From Xiphophorus maculatus (taxonomy: Eukaryota; Chordata; Actinopteri; Cyprinodontiformes; Poeciliidae): a DNA stretch of 64,000 nucleotides. Positions 50,320 to 63,828 of this stretch are shown one piece after another; positions within the stretch are counted from its first letter, which is position 1; the number at the start of each line of letters is the position of its first letter. The stretch covers positions 9,050,479 to 9,114,478 of the forward strand of contig NC_036450.1 in assembly GCF_002775205.1 (NCBI RefSeq), written 5' to 3'. The notes beneath the pieces are model-generated. The model saw only the letters and a list, made by a program, of their open reading frames with translations. It was not told the origin of the DNA and made no database searches. The position numbers and the translations under genes were made by a program.

Positions 50320-52750
50320 TTAAAATGTACAATATTAATCACAAAACATATACAAATTAAACCCTGTATGTAGTGTAATTTGTATAAAATAGATATTAAA
50401 ATACTTATAAAACTAAAGAAATACAGAGCTGATCCTAATGCATACCACAGTTCCAGATGGTGACAAAAAGAGAGGATGAGCCGTCAGTAACTGTTTGCTC
50501 TGGTAACCACAAACTGTCAACAGCTACATGACTTATATGAATGCAGATCAGCAGAAAATAACTTTTGACTTAAATTTAATTTGAAGAATAAGTAAGCCAT
50601 TTTTTTTTTACAAATTGCACTTCTGTTACGTAAAATTTTTTTTTTAATATATTGTGTTATATACTATATTTAAAGTTGTTCTGTTTTAATATCCGAAGTC
50701 GTAAGAACCCTGATCCTAAATGCGTCTTGCATCTTAGATACAAACAAAATGAAATGAAAAAAATTTCTGATGGAATGTAGGCTATTTCAAACTAATGAAG
50801 CCAGACTCAAAAAAAAAAATTAAAAAAAAAAATGAGGGAGTGAAGGGAGTTTGAAGAAAATTTCTGCATGACGAATCAGTTATTCTGACTCACTGTTCGC
50901 TTCAATGGTCAAAATGAATTTGAGGTCAGTTGAGATGTTATCTGGTTTGCCAGAGGGCACCAGGTGAAGCCCTCTTGGTGTGTTGCTGTTTTTATTGTGA
51001 CCTTCTGTAAAATTAATTGCCCATTGCTACATGAATAAAGACGATGTATGTAAGCCCACATCACCATCCCTCCACTACTATGCTTTAGAATATTGTTGTA
51101 AGATATTGGAGAGGATACATTTTGCAGAGTTTTTGCAAAGTGGTTTGATTGTCTAAAGGACATTGATGCGAGCGTTTTAAGCTTTTTTTTTTTTTTTGCT
51201 CTTATTTTTGAATCATCTTCCTTACCCTCCATCTATCCAGGTGCATTTCAAACTAAATAGTGTGTAAACACATTAGCTGTAAGTACATGTAACAGGGTTT
51301 TAATGTAACAATGTTGTAAATGTGAAGTTTGTCAAAATTTGTTTATTTGACTTTATTTTTTTATATATTTCTTTAGACATTTATTGGTGTTTCAAGTTTG
51401 GTTATGTTGCTATTGGCAGTGGGTGGTTACCATAGTAACTGGTAACTGACAGCTCGTCCTGTTTTTCTGTTGATGTCTGTTACTGTGGTATGTATTAGAG
51501 TAAGCTCTGTGTTTTCTTTACAAATATATTTTACAATATATTTTGGGCAAATGTGATAGTGTACAGTGTTTCTTAAGTAAACTTGCTGTGTTTTGTGTAT
51601 ATTTTTAAATGTAATCATTGTTAATGTTACTCATTTTAGCTTGCTTAATTGTACAAATGTGAACTGCTTCTAACTGATATTAACTGCTGTTATTGCTTTA
51701 TAGTTTGTCGAAGGCTATTTATTGTATTTTATTTAATATATAGGGGGCAGAAGCTGCTAGACTGCTGATAACAATCTACCTGTTTTATTCTTTTCTTAAG
51801 AATAAACACGATGAACGATGAACCTGAATGTGTCTGTCGTGGAGTCAGCCTATTGGATCTGAGACGAGCAAAGAAGGGTTACATACATATACATTGCAGG
51901 TTTACACCAACAATCATACATTTGGTTGATTCATCAGTTTCAAGCAGTCACAGGAGGAGTGCAACAAACTGTAGATACAGGAGATTTTATTTACTATTTT
52001 TGTGTACAAACATAGGCTGCAAATGCCTCTCAAACATGTTTTACCCTCAGAATACAGTAATCCTTTTTTTACAGTTCTACAAGCAGAACATTGAATAGTT
52101 AAACAAAGACAAAAAGACTCAAAAATAGAAAGTGACATAGTTGGTCAACATGTCTCATCCTGGAGTTTAACATTATGTCCTCAATTTTTAAAAAATAACT
52201 AGAACATTGCTTAGTAGGCAAATTTATTGATGGCATGATTTCTGAAAAGTGGCAGCAGAAGGTTGTGTAACATCACCTGTAATATGGCAATAAATACCAG
52301 GGTCCGATGTAATAAATGCACATTTAAAGCAATATGCACCATATCTTCAGGCAAGCCCACAGAAAAACTTGAGATTTTTGGCTGTGACAGACTGTGGTGA
52401 GAACATGCAGATACAGTGACAGACGGAGCAAAACAATACATTTAGAGCAGTATAAGACCACGAACTGACAGGTCGGATTTGCAAAGAGGTTAAAGGTGAA
52501 CCAGCTTGATCCAGAGAGCTGCGCAATGAATAACAGGGAAACCAAATTATGTATTCTCTAGTAACATACATATTATACACTCCATGGGAAAAAAAGGAGT
52601 CTGAGTTACTTGAATCTGCACTTTCTATTCGGTTGTCCACATCATATAGCTAAACACAGTGGGCAGTCTGCTGTTTGAAACAAATAAATACGCTGAGCTG
52701 ATGTGCAGGAACTGAGTGTTCCTGCATGTCAGGACACATATGCTATTTTT
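50320..52750. other. intergenic DNA upstream of adora2a and beyond bcr
   Basis: No supported exon. The stretch contains short A and T runs and AT-rich unique-looking sequence. Confidence 0.55.
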
Positions 52751-52755
52751 CTGTT

Positions 52756-53481
52756 CGCAAAAAATATTTGCACCTTTTTTACATTTTGTCACATTACAAC
52801 CACAAATGTCAATGTTATTGTGATTATATGTGATAAACCAACACAAAGAAGTGCCTAGTTGTGAAACAGAAAGGAAACTGATACATTGTTTTCAATTATT
52901 TCATACAATAATACGACTCCTTTAATCCATTGGTTCTAAATGTGTCATCCAAAATTGAGAAAAGTATGTCTGTGCTTCAAATCTACCAAGCCACTGCAAA
53001 CACATGGAAGAAGGTGATGTGCTCAGATGAGACCAAAAATTAACAGTTTTACCTGCATACACCTTCAAACAGGAAAAAAGCAACCCTAATTCCAGCCAAG
53101 GCTACAATGGAGCAGTTTCTATCAAAGCAAAGTTTTGGGTTGCAGTGACCCAGTCAAAGTCCAGACCTAAATCCAATTGTAAATTTGTGACAAGAGCTGA
53201 AAATTTCTGTTCACAGATGCTCTCGATCAAAGAAGAATGGGCAATAACTTCAGGGACTTTTGCACTGAAATGTTCTTTACAGACTATAGATACAAATGTG
53301 CATCACATTTTTCACAATTTTATTTGTATTTTTTTAAAGCAGGTGTTCTCATCCTTTACACTACATAAGTATACACTATTTTGTGTTGGTGAAGCACATA
53401 ATCCTAATAAAATACATTTAATTTGAGGTTAAAAATAACAAATGTGAAAATGTTTCAGCAGTGTGAATATTTTTGCAATGA
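52756..53481 (+). mobile_element. internally deleted Tc1/mariner-type element
   Basis: The left end has GCAAAAAATATTTGCACC, and the right end on the reverse strand has TTGCAAAAATATTCACAC, so diverged terminal repeats remain. The interior retains GACCCAGTCAAAGTCCAGAC and AAGAAGAATGGGCAATAACT, matching the C-terminal part of a Tc1 transposase. The total of about 0.73 kb is roughly half an intact element. The frame is broken. Confidence 0.7.
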
Positions 53482-56400
53482 CATCGTGTCTACAGAGCTA
53501 CTTGGTGGTTCTTGTACTGAGACAAAATTAGAACAAAATGTTTTAAATACAACAGAAGAAGCAGATTAATTTACTAGAGAAACCACATTATATTAAGACA
53601 TTTTTCTAACATTAATTTGACATTTTACCATAAATAAACAGATCAAGCAGACCATCTTATACCAAACTAGAAGGAATCATAAATAAATCAGCATAAAAGG
53701 CATTATAAGAGAAAAAAACTATGTGTTGCACTTAGAGGATTAACTGTAGCACAGGGTTTCATTCACTTACAGCATTAGAGGTCAGATGAAAGAATGCTCA
53801 TGTACAGAATGAGCTAAGACCATGCTTGTATTTTAAGGTCCTGTCTTAGCCTATAAGTAGAAGATGAAAGATGTGTGGCTGTCCTCAGCAAAGGCAACAA
53901 AAGGATGAATGTCTTTCTTAACCACCAGCTCCTCGGCTGACATGAAGACAAAGTAAATTTTGGTGGTAAACAAAAGCAAGTGTTGAGGCACAAAAGGGTT
54001 GGAGAAGTACAGGCAGCTGGGACTTTGTATGAAGGAGAAACGTGACTGAATGTTCACATTCTAAATGAGGCTAAAAGCATGCTACAGTGAGTGACACGTA
54101 ATCAAATTATATTGTGGAAGCAAAATAGCAAGCCAGCAGGAAAAAAAACCACAAAATAAAATAAGATCAAAACAGTGATTTCAAATATCCCAAGAAGCTG
54201 ATTGCTTGCTTTTGTTCTTACATAGTTGCTCGTATATGTTTCTGTTGATAATCATAGATAAAAAAAAAAAACAGTAAACCCTTTAATTAGGCCCTTTTAG
54301 CAGAGTCCCCTATAGATACCAGTCAACCACAACAAAAGAACCACATCGGCTCAGATGCATTAGCACCAATTTTTTTTTTTTTTTTTTTTTTTCCAGGAAA
54401 AGATTCTGCTGGGAGATTTCCGAGCTCTAACAAATTTGGGTGCAATTTTGATATTTATCAAAATTAATTAACTGCAAGACTCATAAAGTTTTGCCATTGT
54501 CAAATAACATGTTATCACAGAATTTGTTTGATTTATTTATGCTTCATTTATAAAAGTTAAAATAAAAAGATAAAAATCTGAAAGGTCAAAAACCCAATGA
54601 ATCACCCGAGGCATGTCTGTGCAAGCCATTTGTAAAATGGTGACCATGCAAGTTTTTGTGGGATCGCAGCAGGTAGGAGGACCTATGAGATTCTCACAGT
54701 ATGAAAACCTTAAGTAAAAAAACTAAAATTTTACAGCAGTGTGGTGTTTATACAAAAAATTAAAACCAAAATTTGTACCCTGATCTTATTACTTTTAATT
54801 AAAGCAGAAAGGCAACCAACTGCTAAAATAATGGAACATATTAATTATTACATTTATGTGTTATCTACAACATATTAGTCATTTTGAATCATTTTATGTA
54901 AATAATCACCTTCTAAAATGCTGTAAAAAAAGAGCAAGCAGTGGTATTCAAGTGCTTATTGAGCAGACTGTTGGGCATTTCAGGCATTCTACTTTTTACA
55001 TAAAGTAAAACAAGTAGAATGAGTGGATATAGGCTGGTAAATTAGTCAGGCTCTCTGCTACACAGCTGCACAGTTAGCTGTTTAGCAGACAAACTTTTCA
55101 TAGCTTGCCAACTGATCTTTTAAAACTTCTACTTTTAAAAGGGTAATGGGCGACACTTTGTTAGTTTCTGTGCAGTGATTGTCAGAGTTGCTCAGAACTG
55201 AAAATATTTCCAGACAACCTAATATCCTTTTCTTCTAAGCCTGATTCAGCCTGACTCAGCAAGCTTACCAGCAACACTAAAGACTCTCTAAAGTCAAATA
55301 AAACCCATGACTCTCCAGCATTGATGTGTAATTTTTTAGCAGGGTTGATGCCAAGATATGCATCAAACCTGCATTTGATGCATTTTTAAAGTTATAATTT
55401 TAACTTTAAACTTTGATACCAGTAACCGGCTCATGCATGGTTCTCCGCATTTTAGAAAACTGAATATTGATGAATAAAATGTTATTTTGCATGACTTCAA
55501 AATGTTCCATCAAGATGAGAACTAGTTCTTTTAGCTTTGTTACTTAAAACCCCAGTTTTCTTTTCAGAAGATTAACACAGAGTCTGTAAAATCAGATGGT
55601 TTTCTACACCTGAAAACATCCAAACTACAAGGATCATGTCACTTACGACACAAACTATCATGGCTCAGAAAAGGTCTATTAAATCCTCAAGATTAAGGCA
55701 TTAAAAGCAAACATGTATTTAATGCCCAATATTAGCCTGAAATATGGCAATAATGAGTTTGTGGTTTATATGTTGTGGCTGATTGGTGTATACAGAAATC
55801 TAATCCTAACCCTCATCATCTAACTCTAACCCTCTGGCTAAAAAGATATGTTTTAGGAGTGCAAGAAAATAGAATTAAAAACAACTGACGATATCCCAGA
55901 TCACGTCTGAATACAAAGTCATCCATAACAAATTCAATAAAATAATAAAACATGCCTGCATGTTAAATCAGTAACAAAGAACGTTATGAGCTTTGCCATG
56001 GCCGTTGCCACCGGGAAATCTTTACAATAGCAAAAAGGGTAACGAGTGGTATAAAAAAAACAAAGGTATTTCTCACTGGACATAAACACAGAATTGTCAG
56101 GCCACTTAAATTCTTATACAGTAGTTTTAATATTGTATGAGTGCACTTCTGTTGCCACAGATTAAATGGTACAAAAAAACATAATCTCCTACATGATTTG
56201 TATGAATTTTCTGTATTATGACTGTTGCATAAAGTCTACACTAGATGGGCGACAGACGTCTCTGGAGGCGAGACGAATCCGCCAAGAGACACCAGCAGTT
56301 AAAGACGCTTGTGCCTTTTAAACAGCAGCATACAGAATTTGACTACAATGCTTGCGTTACCTTCATAATAATAATAATGGTATTTAAATGGAGAGCTCAC

Positions 56401-57415
56401 GGGGGACTATTGTTAAAAATAAGGCTGAAGTCTTGCTCTTTTACAGCAAGGTCGAGGCTAAAACCTACCACTTTCATAAAGAAAAAAAAAATACTGTTTT
56501 CCTCAACAGGACCCCCCAAAATAAATAATAGTAACAACTTTCAAACAAAATACAACTTTAAGATTACAAACATGTACATGCCTCATTTTATCCCCTAAAA
56601 ACAACAAAAACAGTTTGGCAAGATGTCCTATGTCACAACAAGACGAACATTTCGACAATTCCTACATTAGAAAATATATTGCTTCCTGTGCATTGAGGCT
56701 GGAGTCTACCTTAAGAAACAAATGAGATCAAATAAAAATATGACCAAATAAATCTGCTTTTTCAGGTTTGGAAAGAAAAAAGATTGGGTAACTAAATTCT
56801 TTCTTTCTTTTTTCCCCAACACATTTCAAGTCATAGTTCTCAACTTGAATTTATGTTGTTTATGTTGTAAGCACGATCAGGTGTTGGCTTTCATTGCCTT
56901 TTAAAAAAATGGTGACTAAAAGGCTAAAAAAAAAAGAAAAAAAAGTCCCGTCTATCTTGAAATAATGCACCGAGAATGATGTAAGAGATTGGATGTGTAA
57001 AAACATTTGAGATGGAATAATGTGTTTTGCAAGACTTAATGATTGTCCAAAAATAAATGCAAACTTGAGTACAATGCCGCAGTGTAAAAGAATATGAAAG
57101 TCAAGAAAGACGTTCTGAATTTTAACACGTCTTCATTTATGAGACAAGAAAAAAGTAAACTGTGACAAAGGCAGATCACCTGGTGAATAACTACAGGTAC
57201 CAGGAATCATACTAACTATTGGATAATGATGTGTATAATTATGACCTCAAATCCTCTGAGCTTCAGAGATGAGTGGTGCCATCTTCTGTTCTGTAGAGAC
57301 AATCCTTCCAAGTCAATTTAAAAACACACTACAGTGGGCTCACTTTGAGCCAGTGTCCATCCCCTTTTTTACACCTCTGCTAGAATGAGTTCAGAGCAGA
57401 CAGTCTGTGTAAGCG
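53482..57415 (-). other. bcr: bcr 3'UTR and downstream region
   Basis: No coding exon was found. The stretch starts right after the bcr stop at 57,416 in transcript direction, so the 3'UTR occupies at least its right part. A T run of about 23 bases lies at 54,370-54,392 (A run on the bcr strand). Several minus-strand AATAAA hexamers exist, and I could not choose among them. Confidence 0.45.
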
Positions 57416-57505
57416 CTACACCTCAGTGGAGAAGAGGATACTCTGTCGTTTACTGTCCGGGGTGGGGATGGTTTCCAGCTGCAGGAAATACAGCAAAACC
57501 TGGAC
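57416..57505 (-). CDS. bcr: bcr last coding exon (PDZ ligand)
   Basis: Encodes [20 protein letters not shown] then QSILFSTEV, with TAG at 57,416-57,418. Confidence 0.96.
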   Translation of the reverse strand, partial: VQVLLYFLQLETIPTPDSKRQSILFSTEV

Positions 57506-60500
57506 CTGAAACAACAGGAGACAAAAGCTGTGAATTAGAAATAAACATGATACAAACTCTTGAAAAGTATTTTTTCCATTACAGTTGTCTTTTTGGCCCC
57601 TAAATTTAATAACTCATTGTTCCATATTTTGGCATTGCATCCCTATAGTGAAATTTTACCCAATATTCTCTAAAGAATGGCTACACTGTCTCTACAACGT
57701 TTCAGAAGTATTGTTGTTGAAACTCAGCATTGGCTGCTTATTTCTGACAGAATGTCAATGACAAAATTGGAGAGGGAGTGGACCGAGTGGCGCTGGGTTT
57801 AGCTCACTTGTGCCATAACTTCCAAGGACCAGCTGTCCCCCATGCTGATGGGTTGAGTTGGGTTAGAAGGAATCTTGCTGTCCTTCTCTGCCGGCCTTAG
57901 CAGAGTGGGCCCAAACACGGTTGCCAGATTGTGCAGAGACATCTTGTTGACGCTTTCCTTCTCTGCCACCCTGGGGAGAGGACAACAAACAAGTGAAATT
58001 GGTGCAAATGATGTCAAACCGTGATGAATTGTTGCCTACGGTGGTTGTTTGAGTTTACCTCAAAAAGAAACTACTGAAAGGAGAACTGCAGAATAGTTTT
58101 GAGAACTCAAAAGCTTAAACTGACGCAGAAATCAGTGAACCAGGTGCAGAGAGTTTAAACGCAAATACACAATGGGGCAAAATTAAACACTTGGAGAACT
58201 GAGAAGTAGTTTGTATAATAAGCTCAGCATTTGGGGAAAAAAAACTTAAAATGAATACAAAATAAATGTATTTGATATTATAAATGGTTATGTAAATATG
58301 TTTAAAATACACATAAAAAACAAAAATATATTAGCTGAAACCTAAGGCCAGTCATGGAGTTGTATGTCTGAATATCTCCCAGGTACTAACTATAGTATCA
58401 TGTCTTTCGTACCTCTTGAGGTGATCCAAAAGGAAAAGGAAGGTGACTAGGTTGGGTTCTGGCAGTGACAGCAGCAAGTTCAGCATACAGCTCTCTTTGG
58501 CAACACTATCAGTGAGGGCTGAACAGAAGGAAAGGAACACAAAGCAACAATTCATGTGACTCTTTCACACATTGCATGTGGCTGAATTCTTCAAGAAGCA
58601 ATGTGTGACAACTACCTTGAAACAGCTCAATTTTAATAGCAATAATTAAATAAATTAGAAGCAGTGGGTGGTAACTTACTGATGCCACCTGCAAAATTGG
58701 GATAGAGCTCATCTGTGAAGAGGGGCTCAGGCAGCTCTCTGAAGTACAGCTTCAGGGTTCCAGCGATGGCATTAACATCCATCTCGCTCATCATCACAGA
58801 CACATCTTTGTTATCTGCAGGAGGAAGACAAGAAATGAGTAAAGGCCAGAGGAAACGGATGGCAGGAGCTAAGATGTGTGTTGCTAAAATGATGATAAGG
58901 AAATGCAAATACATTGTTTAAGATAGCTTATGCAATGAAACCTTTAAAAGTTTTGAGTATAGAAAGCTAATGGTTCCTCTTCACACTGAATACAATTACA
59001 GCAGTATACAGATCATATAAGCTTAGGACATAGATTGATCCAGGACTTACTGGTGTCAAAGGCGGTCTTCAGAGCCTGAATATCAGTGGCCACCCCTGAT
59101 ACTCTGTATATTCCCACCTCCTCCATGCCTCTCCTCTCTATCTCTTCTAGGCACTGACGGACAATGTAGGGCACCTTGGAGCGTTCCCGTCTGGATCAGG
59201 ACAAAAACAAACACTTTGACAATTTACAACAATTTACTTCCAATCACTTTCTTCTTTATTCTTGAACTCTGTTACATTGGAAGGTGAAGGTTCCTACATA
59301 TTTTTTTAATTTCAAAATTACTTTTACCAGACTTCCAGAGCTCTCTGTCCTATTTCATACCATTTCAGTGTATTAATAAAAACTTTGAGATGGACGGATG
59401 GAGTAAGGTCAAATAGATGAATGGATTACTTGCTATGCTGAACAAAATGTATCCTTTTTTCCTTGAGAACATTGTAGGTTGCTAAGTCTAAGGAAAAGAA
59501 AATTGATAATAAAAAAAACAAAAAAAGCCACTTATTCGGTTATATTAGCTTAATAGTGGTGAGAGATTGCCATATTGTCCAATACAAGAACAAGGACAAT
59601 TAAAATAAGGTGCTGGTTAGGAAACTTTAACATGATCAGTTAAATAAAAGGCAAACCAGTTAACTAGTAGGTTTTAACAGAGTGAAATTGATAGTTAAAG
59701 ACAAAGCTAGCATTTGTCTTGCACAGAAAAGAAGACAACAAGTTAGACTTGAGGTATACCAGCAAGAATATCGTAGTATAATACAGAAGGTTGTTTTTTC
59801 TCAACACAACGGACTGCTTTTTATGTATTTACTCCATTTTTCTAACGTTAACTCACTTGGTCACTGTGGAGATTTTAACTCCAAACACGCCCATGGGTTT
59901 CTCCGAGGGCATCCTCTTCAGGCTGAACTCTCTGCTGGTGAACTTCATAGACAGTTTCACTTCAACCTGACAGGAAAAAAAAAAATGTTTACAAGTTTAG
60001 AAGTGAGAAGCAGTCATAAAAATCAGAAATTCATTTATGACAACTTTGCAGAATCTCAAGTAAATATTGTTTTAAAGAATGATATTATTAGAAAAAGTTC
60101 AAAACAATAACATTCAGAGTAAAATGGATTGGATGAAAGTGAAGAATAACTGTCACACTCACCCCATTCATAGGAATAACTGTTCTTTGCCAGTCTTTGC
60201 CTTGAAGAGTCTGAGCATCAAGCTGAGAGGAATAATCAAAATACGCAGCTTTATTACAAAATTAATGGTAATTAATTGTTATTTTTAAGACAAAAATATT
60301 CGATACCATATCAGTACATGAGGTTAGGGAAAAATTGAAAAAGTCAAAATGTAGTTGATCATTTATTTATTAATTCCTTTCTGCTAATTTCTACTGGTTT
60401 ACGCACTCTGGTTTACACTTGTTTGCGTCTAGATCGGTTAGAGAACCAGTAATGCATAAAACTATGACATCAACTGCAAAGATCCACCCTCTACATGCAG

Positions 60501-63500
60501 TAGGTGGTTGCTGATATCATTCATTTACTGCATTTCCAGATATAAGATTAACCAAATATGATTTATTTCCAAAGACTAAAATCATAACCACACAGATCTG
60601 ATAAGCCAACTGGATCTGGGGCAGCACAAACTGGTGCAACTGAGATGATGCAGACACACAGAAGACTGAATGTTGATGTTGCCAAAGCCTCTTCTGGTTG
60701 CGTACAAAATCGGATCACATTTCTCATAAATGAATCTTGTACCGCTGAGTGTGTACTTTGAGCAATTTGATTATACAGAATTGCATTTCATTTAAAAAGA
60801 GAGCAGCTTTTCTGTTTAAATGTTTTACGGTGTGGATTTCAATTTTCTCCAGTAAAAAAACACAACACTAAGGTCCATTGGATTTAGTGGGGCTTAGCCT
60901 TTTCTCAACTACAATTTTATATAGCACATGTGAACCTATAAACAGTGAAGAAGGACTATAGAGAATGGATGGACGGAGAGATAATTAATAAATGGATAGG
61001 TAATAGGTGATAGATGTATAATGAACTAATGATCATGAACAGAAACATGAATGGATCTTGGCTAAAAAACTAACATATGGATATAACTTGTTGCATGATT
61101 CGTATCTGCGTTATGCTAAGCAACCTGCCAGGCTTTCCGTTGTTTTGCTCTGATTTTCTTTGTTGCAGACAGAGAAAACTGGGCATTCTCTGCCAGCAAA
61201 TAACGGTAATTTTAACATGTAAACAACGTGAACCACATATAAATGACAGCAACAGATAAAAATAAGTGAATTTCTGTCAAATAAAAGAGATATCATTTGT
61301 TCAGACTTGTGAAAATCCTGTCAATCATCTCTGGCAGCTGGTTTACAATGACATCACCCCATTAAGACAGGATGAGGTCTCAGAATTACTGAAAAGATGC
61401 CACTAGGGGGAGCATGTCACTGAGCTTGTGAGCCAAGGAACCAGACTTTTCTGCTGCAGTTTAACCAAATCAAACAGGATACAGAAAGCTCAGATTAAAA
61501 CTGTTTTCCCATAACTAACAGAAACAAACCTGTTTTGCTCTGGGTAAGCTTTTGATCTTTTATTTATTTTGCTAGAAACACAAAAAGAGAATAATATTTG
61601 TCTTTTTTTTATCTTTATGTTTGCTAATTTACAGTGATGAATTTGGGCTGATGTTCTCTTGGCAACCTCATCAATGACACCTTAAATCTGCCATCAATGT
61701 CAGGATACCGTCAGTCATTAGGAGTTTTGACAGCTAAACCTGCCAGCACAACAATGGATAAAAGGTCAAAAATGGCAGCTTTTTGTCTGTCAAAAAAAAA
61801 TCATCCTGAGTAAATCTTTGCTGAACTGACAGACATTTGTTACTTGCTACACAGGTTGGACTATCTATTGCAATAACACACTAATATTCATCTTTCTACA
61901 TCGTGCATGACTGTCAAATCGATGTGTGCTTCATGCTTTGCAGCTGAGGAGATGACATAACTCCCAATCAATACTGAGTCATGGTAAGTCTGCAGATCGT
62001 AACGGGAGGTGACGTCATGTCATACCAGGATCTGTCCTTTCCCAATGATGCGGTCTGTGCTGTCTCCGTCTTCTTTGTTCAGCTTGGTCCTGTTGTAGCT
62101 CTTCTCATAGCAGAGCAACCTCAGGGTCTGAGAGCCCTCCAGCTCGATCTCAAACTCCTTTGGGTAAAGGGAAGGAAAAAAAAACAAAAGAAAAACAATG
62201 TTTGCATGAAAGATAAAACAGTGAGACAAAAATTACAAATATCCCTTTACTTCCCACAGCAGAGCGACATTCCTTGCAATTATGTAAGGTAATGCTCTAC
62301 ATATGGTTTGCACATTGTTCTGAGATCCACACGGTCGGTTCATTTAGCTTTTGGACAGATGTGAGTCATCTTGTGCTGCAGATCCTCGTTAGTTCATATT
62401 ATTTCCACTTTGTTAAGCAGAATTCTCAAAGAGGATCTAATATTTTTCTAAACTCTCTCTTCCCTTAGTCAGCAGTGGCATTATGAGTGCACTCTTCTTG
62501 GTGTGCACATAGACGCTGCACAGTCTCTTCAAACTGTCCACACTCTTACAGTAGGTCCTATTTTATGTGCTGGAGTTGCTATCAAATGGCAAAAACTGAT
62601 ATACAAGCTTCAGCCACAGTTCTTTTAAAGCCTTTGGTAATTGTAGAAATGATTGTGACATCAGTGATTTTGATCAAAACTATAATTTCTCATGTGGGAC
62701 ATTTTTCACGTACTAAATAAATTCAATCAAATAGATATAGGAATGTTTCATAACTGTTTACCAGGGGGTGCTAATAACTGGAGGGTGCAATATCCACCAG
62801 CTTGTATGCAATAGTAACTATTTGCAGTAGTTAATTTCCTCTATATTTGTGTGGGTGGGCAGATTATCCTTTTAGTGGTTTTTGATAGACATCTTTTCGC
62901 TACTCAGAAACAGACAGCTAACTGATAAAAACAACAGATGCTACACATATGAGAAGCAGCATAAAAACACACATAAGAAAAAGTGTTTTAAGTGGGTACT
63001 GCTGAGTAAAAGAAAAAAAACATTAATGGTTCATTAATGCTGGATATTTGCATAAAATTCTACAGTCATAGAATGAGACTAGTAAAGATTTAGTGTGGGT
63101 ATTTGTTCTGGATTTTACCTCGTTCCACTTGGGTTCAGTGGTGTATCGGTAGACTCTCGTCTTTGCTTTATTTAAAAAGAAGCCAAACGAGTCCACCTCC
63201 AATGTGCAGTAGAGATCTGGCAGAAAGAGGGTGATGGTGAAGAAATTACACATAAAAAAGAAAAAAAAGGGAACTCTGTATGCTCACAGGGAATGTTTGG
63301 TTGCATTTCTTTCAACCACAAAAATACAATAAATTAATAGAAGCTTTTTGCACTGCAACATAAAAGCTGTGGTTACTAGAGTTACCTTATGTTATAATTA
63401 CTGCATAAAGTCTGAAGTTGAGTGACTCACTTAAACTCTGTTTGAGGCCAGAGGCAGAGTGGACGATTACATTCAGAAACCCGTAGAGACCAGAGGATTC

Positions 63501-63828
63501 ATCCTCTGGAAAAACAGCAGAGAGATTGGAAAAGGATGTCAGCGGGGGCAGATTAGAAAAGCATGCACATCTCTGTTTGTCCTGGAGTCGATTCAGGCAG
63601 AGGGGGAAGAGCAAAAGCAATGCCGGCTTGTGGAGAAGATTTAATTTAAAGCTGTTTTTGTAATAATTTCATTCCTGATGCACAAATAAACCTTACACTT
63701 AGGTACAAATAGAAGGAGCCTACCTTCTTTATTCAGACTAAGTGGAATGTTGTGGACAGTTTGGAGTTTGAGACAGGAACTGGTCAACATTTGGAGCTCC
63801 ATGGACGTCAGTGAGGGCGTTTTAACAC
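57416..63828 (-). CDS. bcr: breakpoint cluster region protein (BCR), C-terminal part (C2 and RhoGAP)
   Basis: BCR family proteins carry coiled-coil, kinase-like, DH-PH, C2 and RhoGAP regions; the last two are in this window. Eleven exons encode the final 403 residues plus part of a split codon. The C2 domain spans [36 protein letters not shown] and [20 protein letters not shown]. The RhoGAP domain follows [10 protein letters not shown], with the arginine finger in [19 protein letters not shown], then [18 protein letters not shown] and [20 protein letters not shown]. RhoGAP activity toward Rac/Cdc42 is known for the family. The C-terminus QSILFSTEV is a class I PDZ ligand and matches BCR rather than its paralogue ABR. 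The segment [20 protein letters not shown] also favours BCR. N-terminal exons lie beyond 64,000. Confidence 0.96.
57808..57970 (-). CDS. bcr: bcr exon (RhoGAP end)
   Basis: Encodes [20 protein letters not shown] to SWSLEVMAQ. It carries the conserved Asn-containing NKMSLHNLA segment of the GAP fold. Confidence 0.96.
58413..58518 (-). CDS. bcr: bcr exon (RhoGAP)
   Basis: Encodes [20 protein letters not shown] then [14 protein letters not shown] and two bases of Arg. Confidence 0.96.
58680..58814 (-). CDS. bcr: bcr exon (RhoGAP)
   Basis: Encodes [40 protein letters not shown] and AGGI. The donor is GTAAGT. Confidence 0.96.
59051..59190 (-). CDS. bcr: bcr exon (RhoGAP arginine finger)
   Basis: Encodes [20 protein letters not shown] and [20 protein letters not shown]. 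The Arg of GIYR is the expected catalytic finger. Confidence 0.96.
59857..59966 (-). CDS. bcr: bcr exon (C2-RhoGAP linker)
   Basis: Encodes [20 protein letters not shown] then [11 protein letters not shown]. Confidence 0.94.
60163..60222 (-). CDS. bcr: bcr exon (C2 end)
   Basis: A 60-base exon encoding [20 protein letters not shown]. Confidence 0.94.
61400..61413 (+). promoter_or_regulatory. CTCF-like motif in a bcr intron
   Basis: CCACTAGGGGGAGC differs from the CTCF core CCACYAGRKGGCRC at one clear position. It is a single motif and binding is unproven. It is oriented opposite to the weaker match at 3303. Confidence 0.35.
62026..62157 (-). CDS. bcr: bcr exon (C2)
   Basis: Encodes [20 protein letters not shown] to IIGKGQIL. 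The acceptor is CCCAAAG and the donor GTATGA. Confidence 0.94.
63119..63216 (-). CDS. bcr: bcr exon (C2)
   Basis: Encodes [20 protein letters not shown] then [12 protein letters not shown]. Confidence 0.95.
63431..63505 (-). CDS. bcr: bcr exon (C2 start)
   Basis: Encodes [20 protein letters not shown] then KQSL plus one base of an Asn codon. Confidence 0.94.
63724..63828 (-). CDS. bcr: bcr exon (first in window)
   Basis: Encodes [18 protein letters not shown] to LSLNKE, leading into the C2 domain. The acceptor is CTTCAAG and the donor GTAGGC. Confidence 0.9.

Noticed and set aside
59682-60110. 142-codon plus-strand open frame
   Set aside because: It runs antisense across the bcr exon at 59,857-59,966 and intron on both sides. 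It has no protein-like composition outside that overlap.
57416-63828. Assignment as abr, the BCR paralogue
   Set aside because: The [13 protein letters not shown] segment and the QSILFSTEV terminus are BCR-type. ABR has a different, shorter linker and ends in a different tail.
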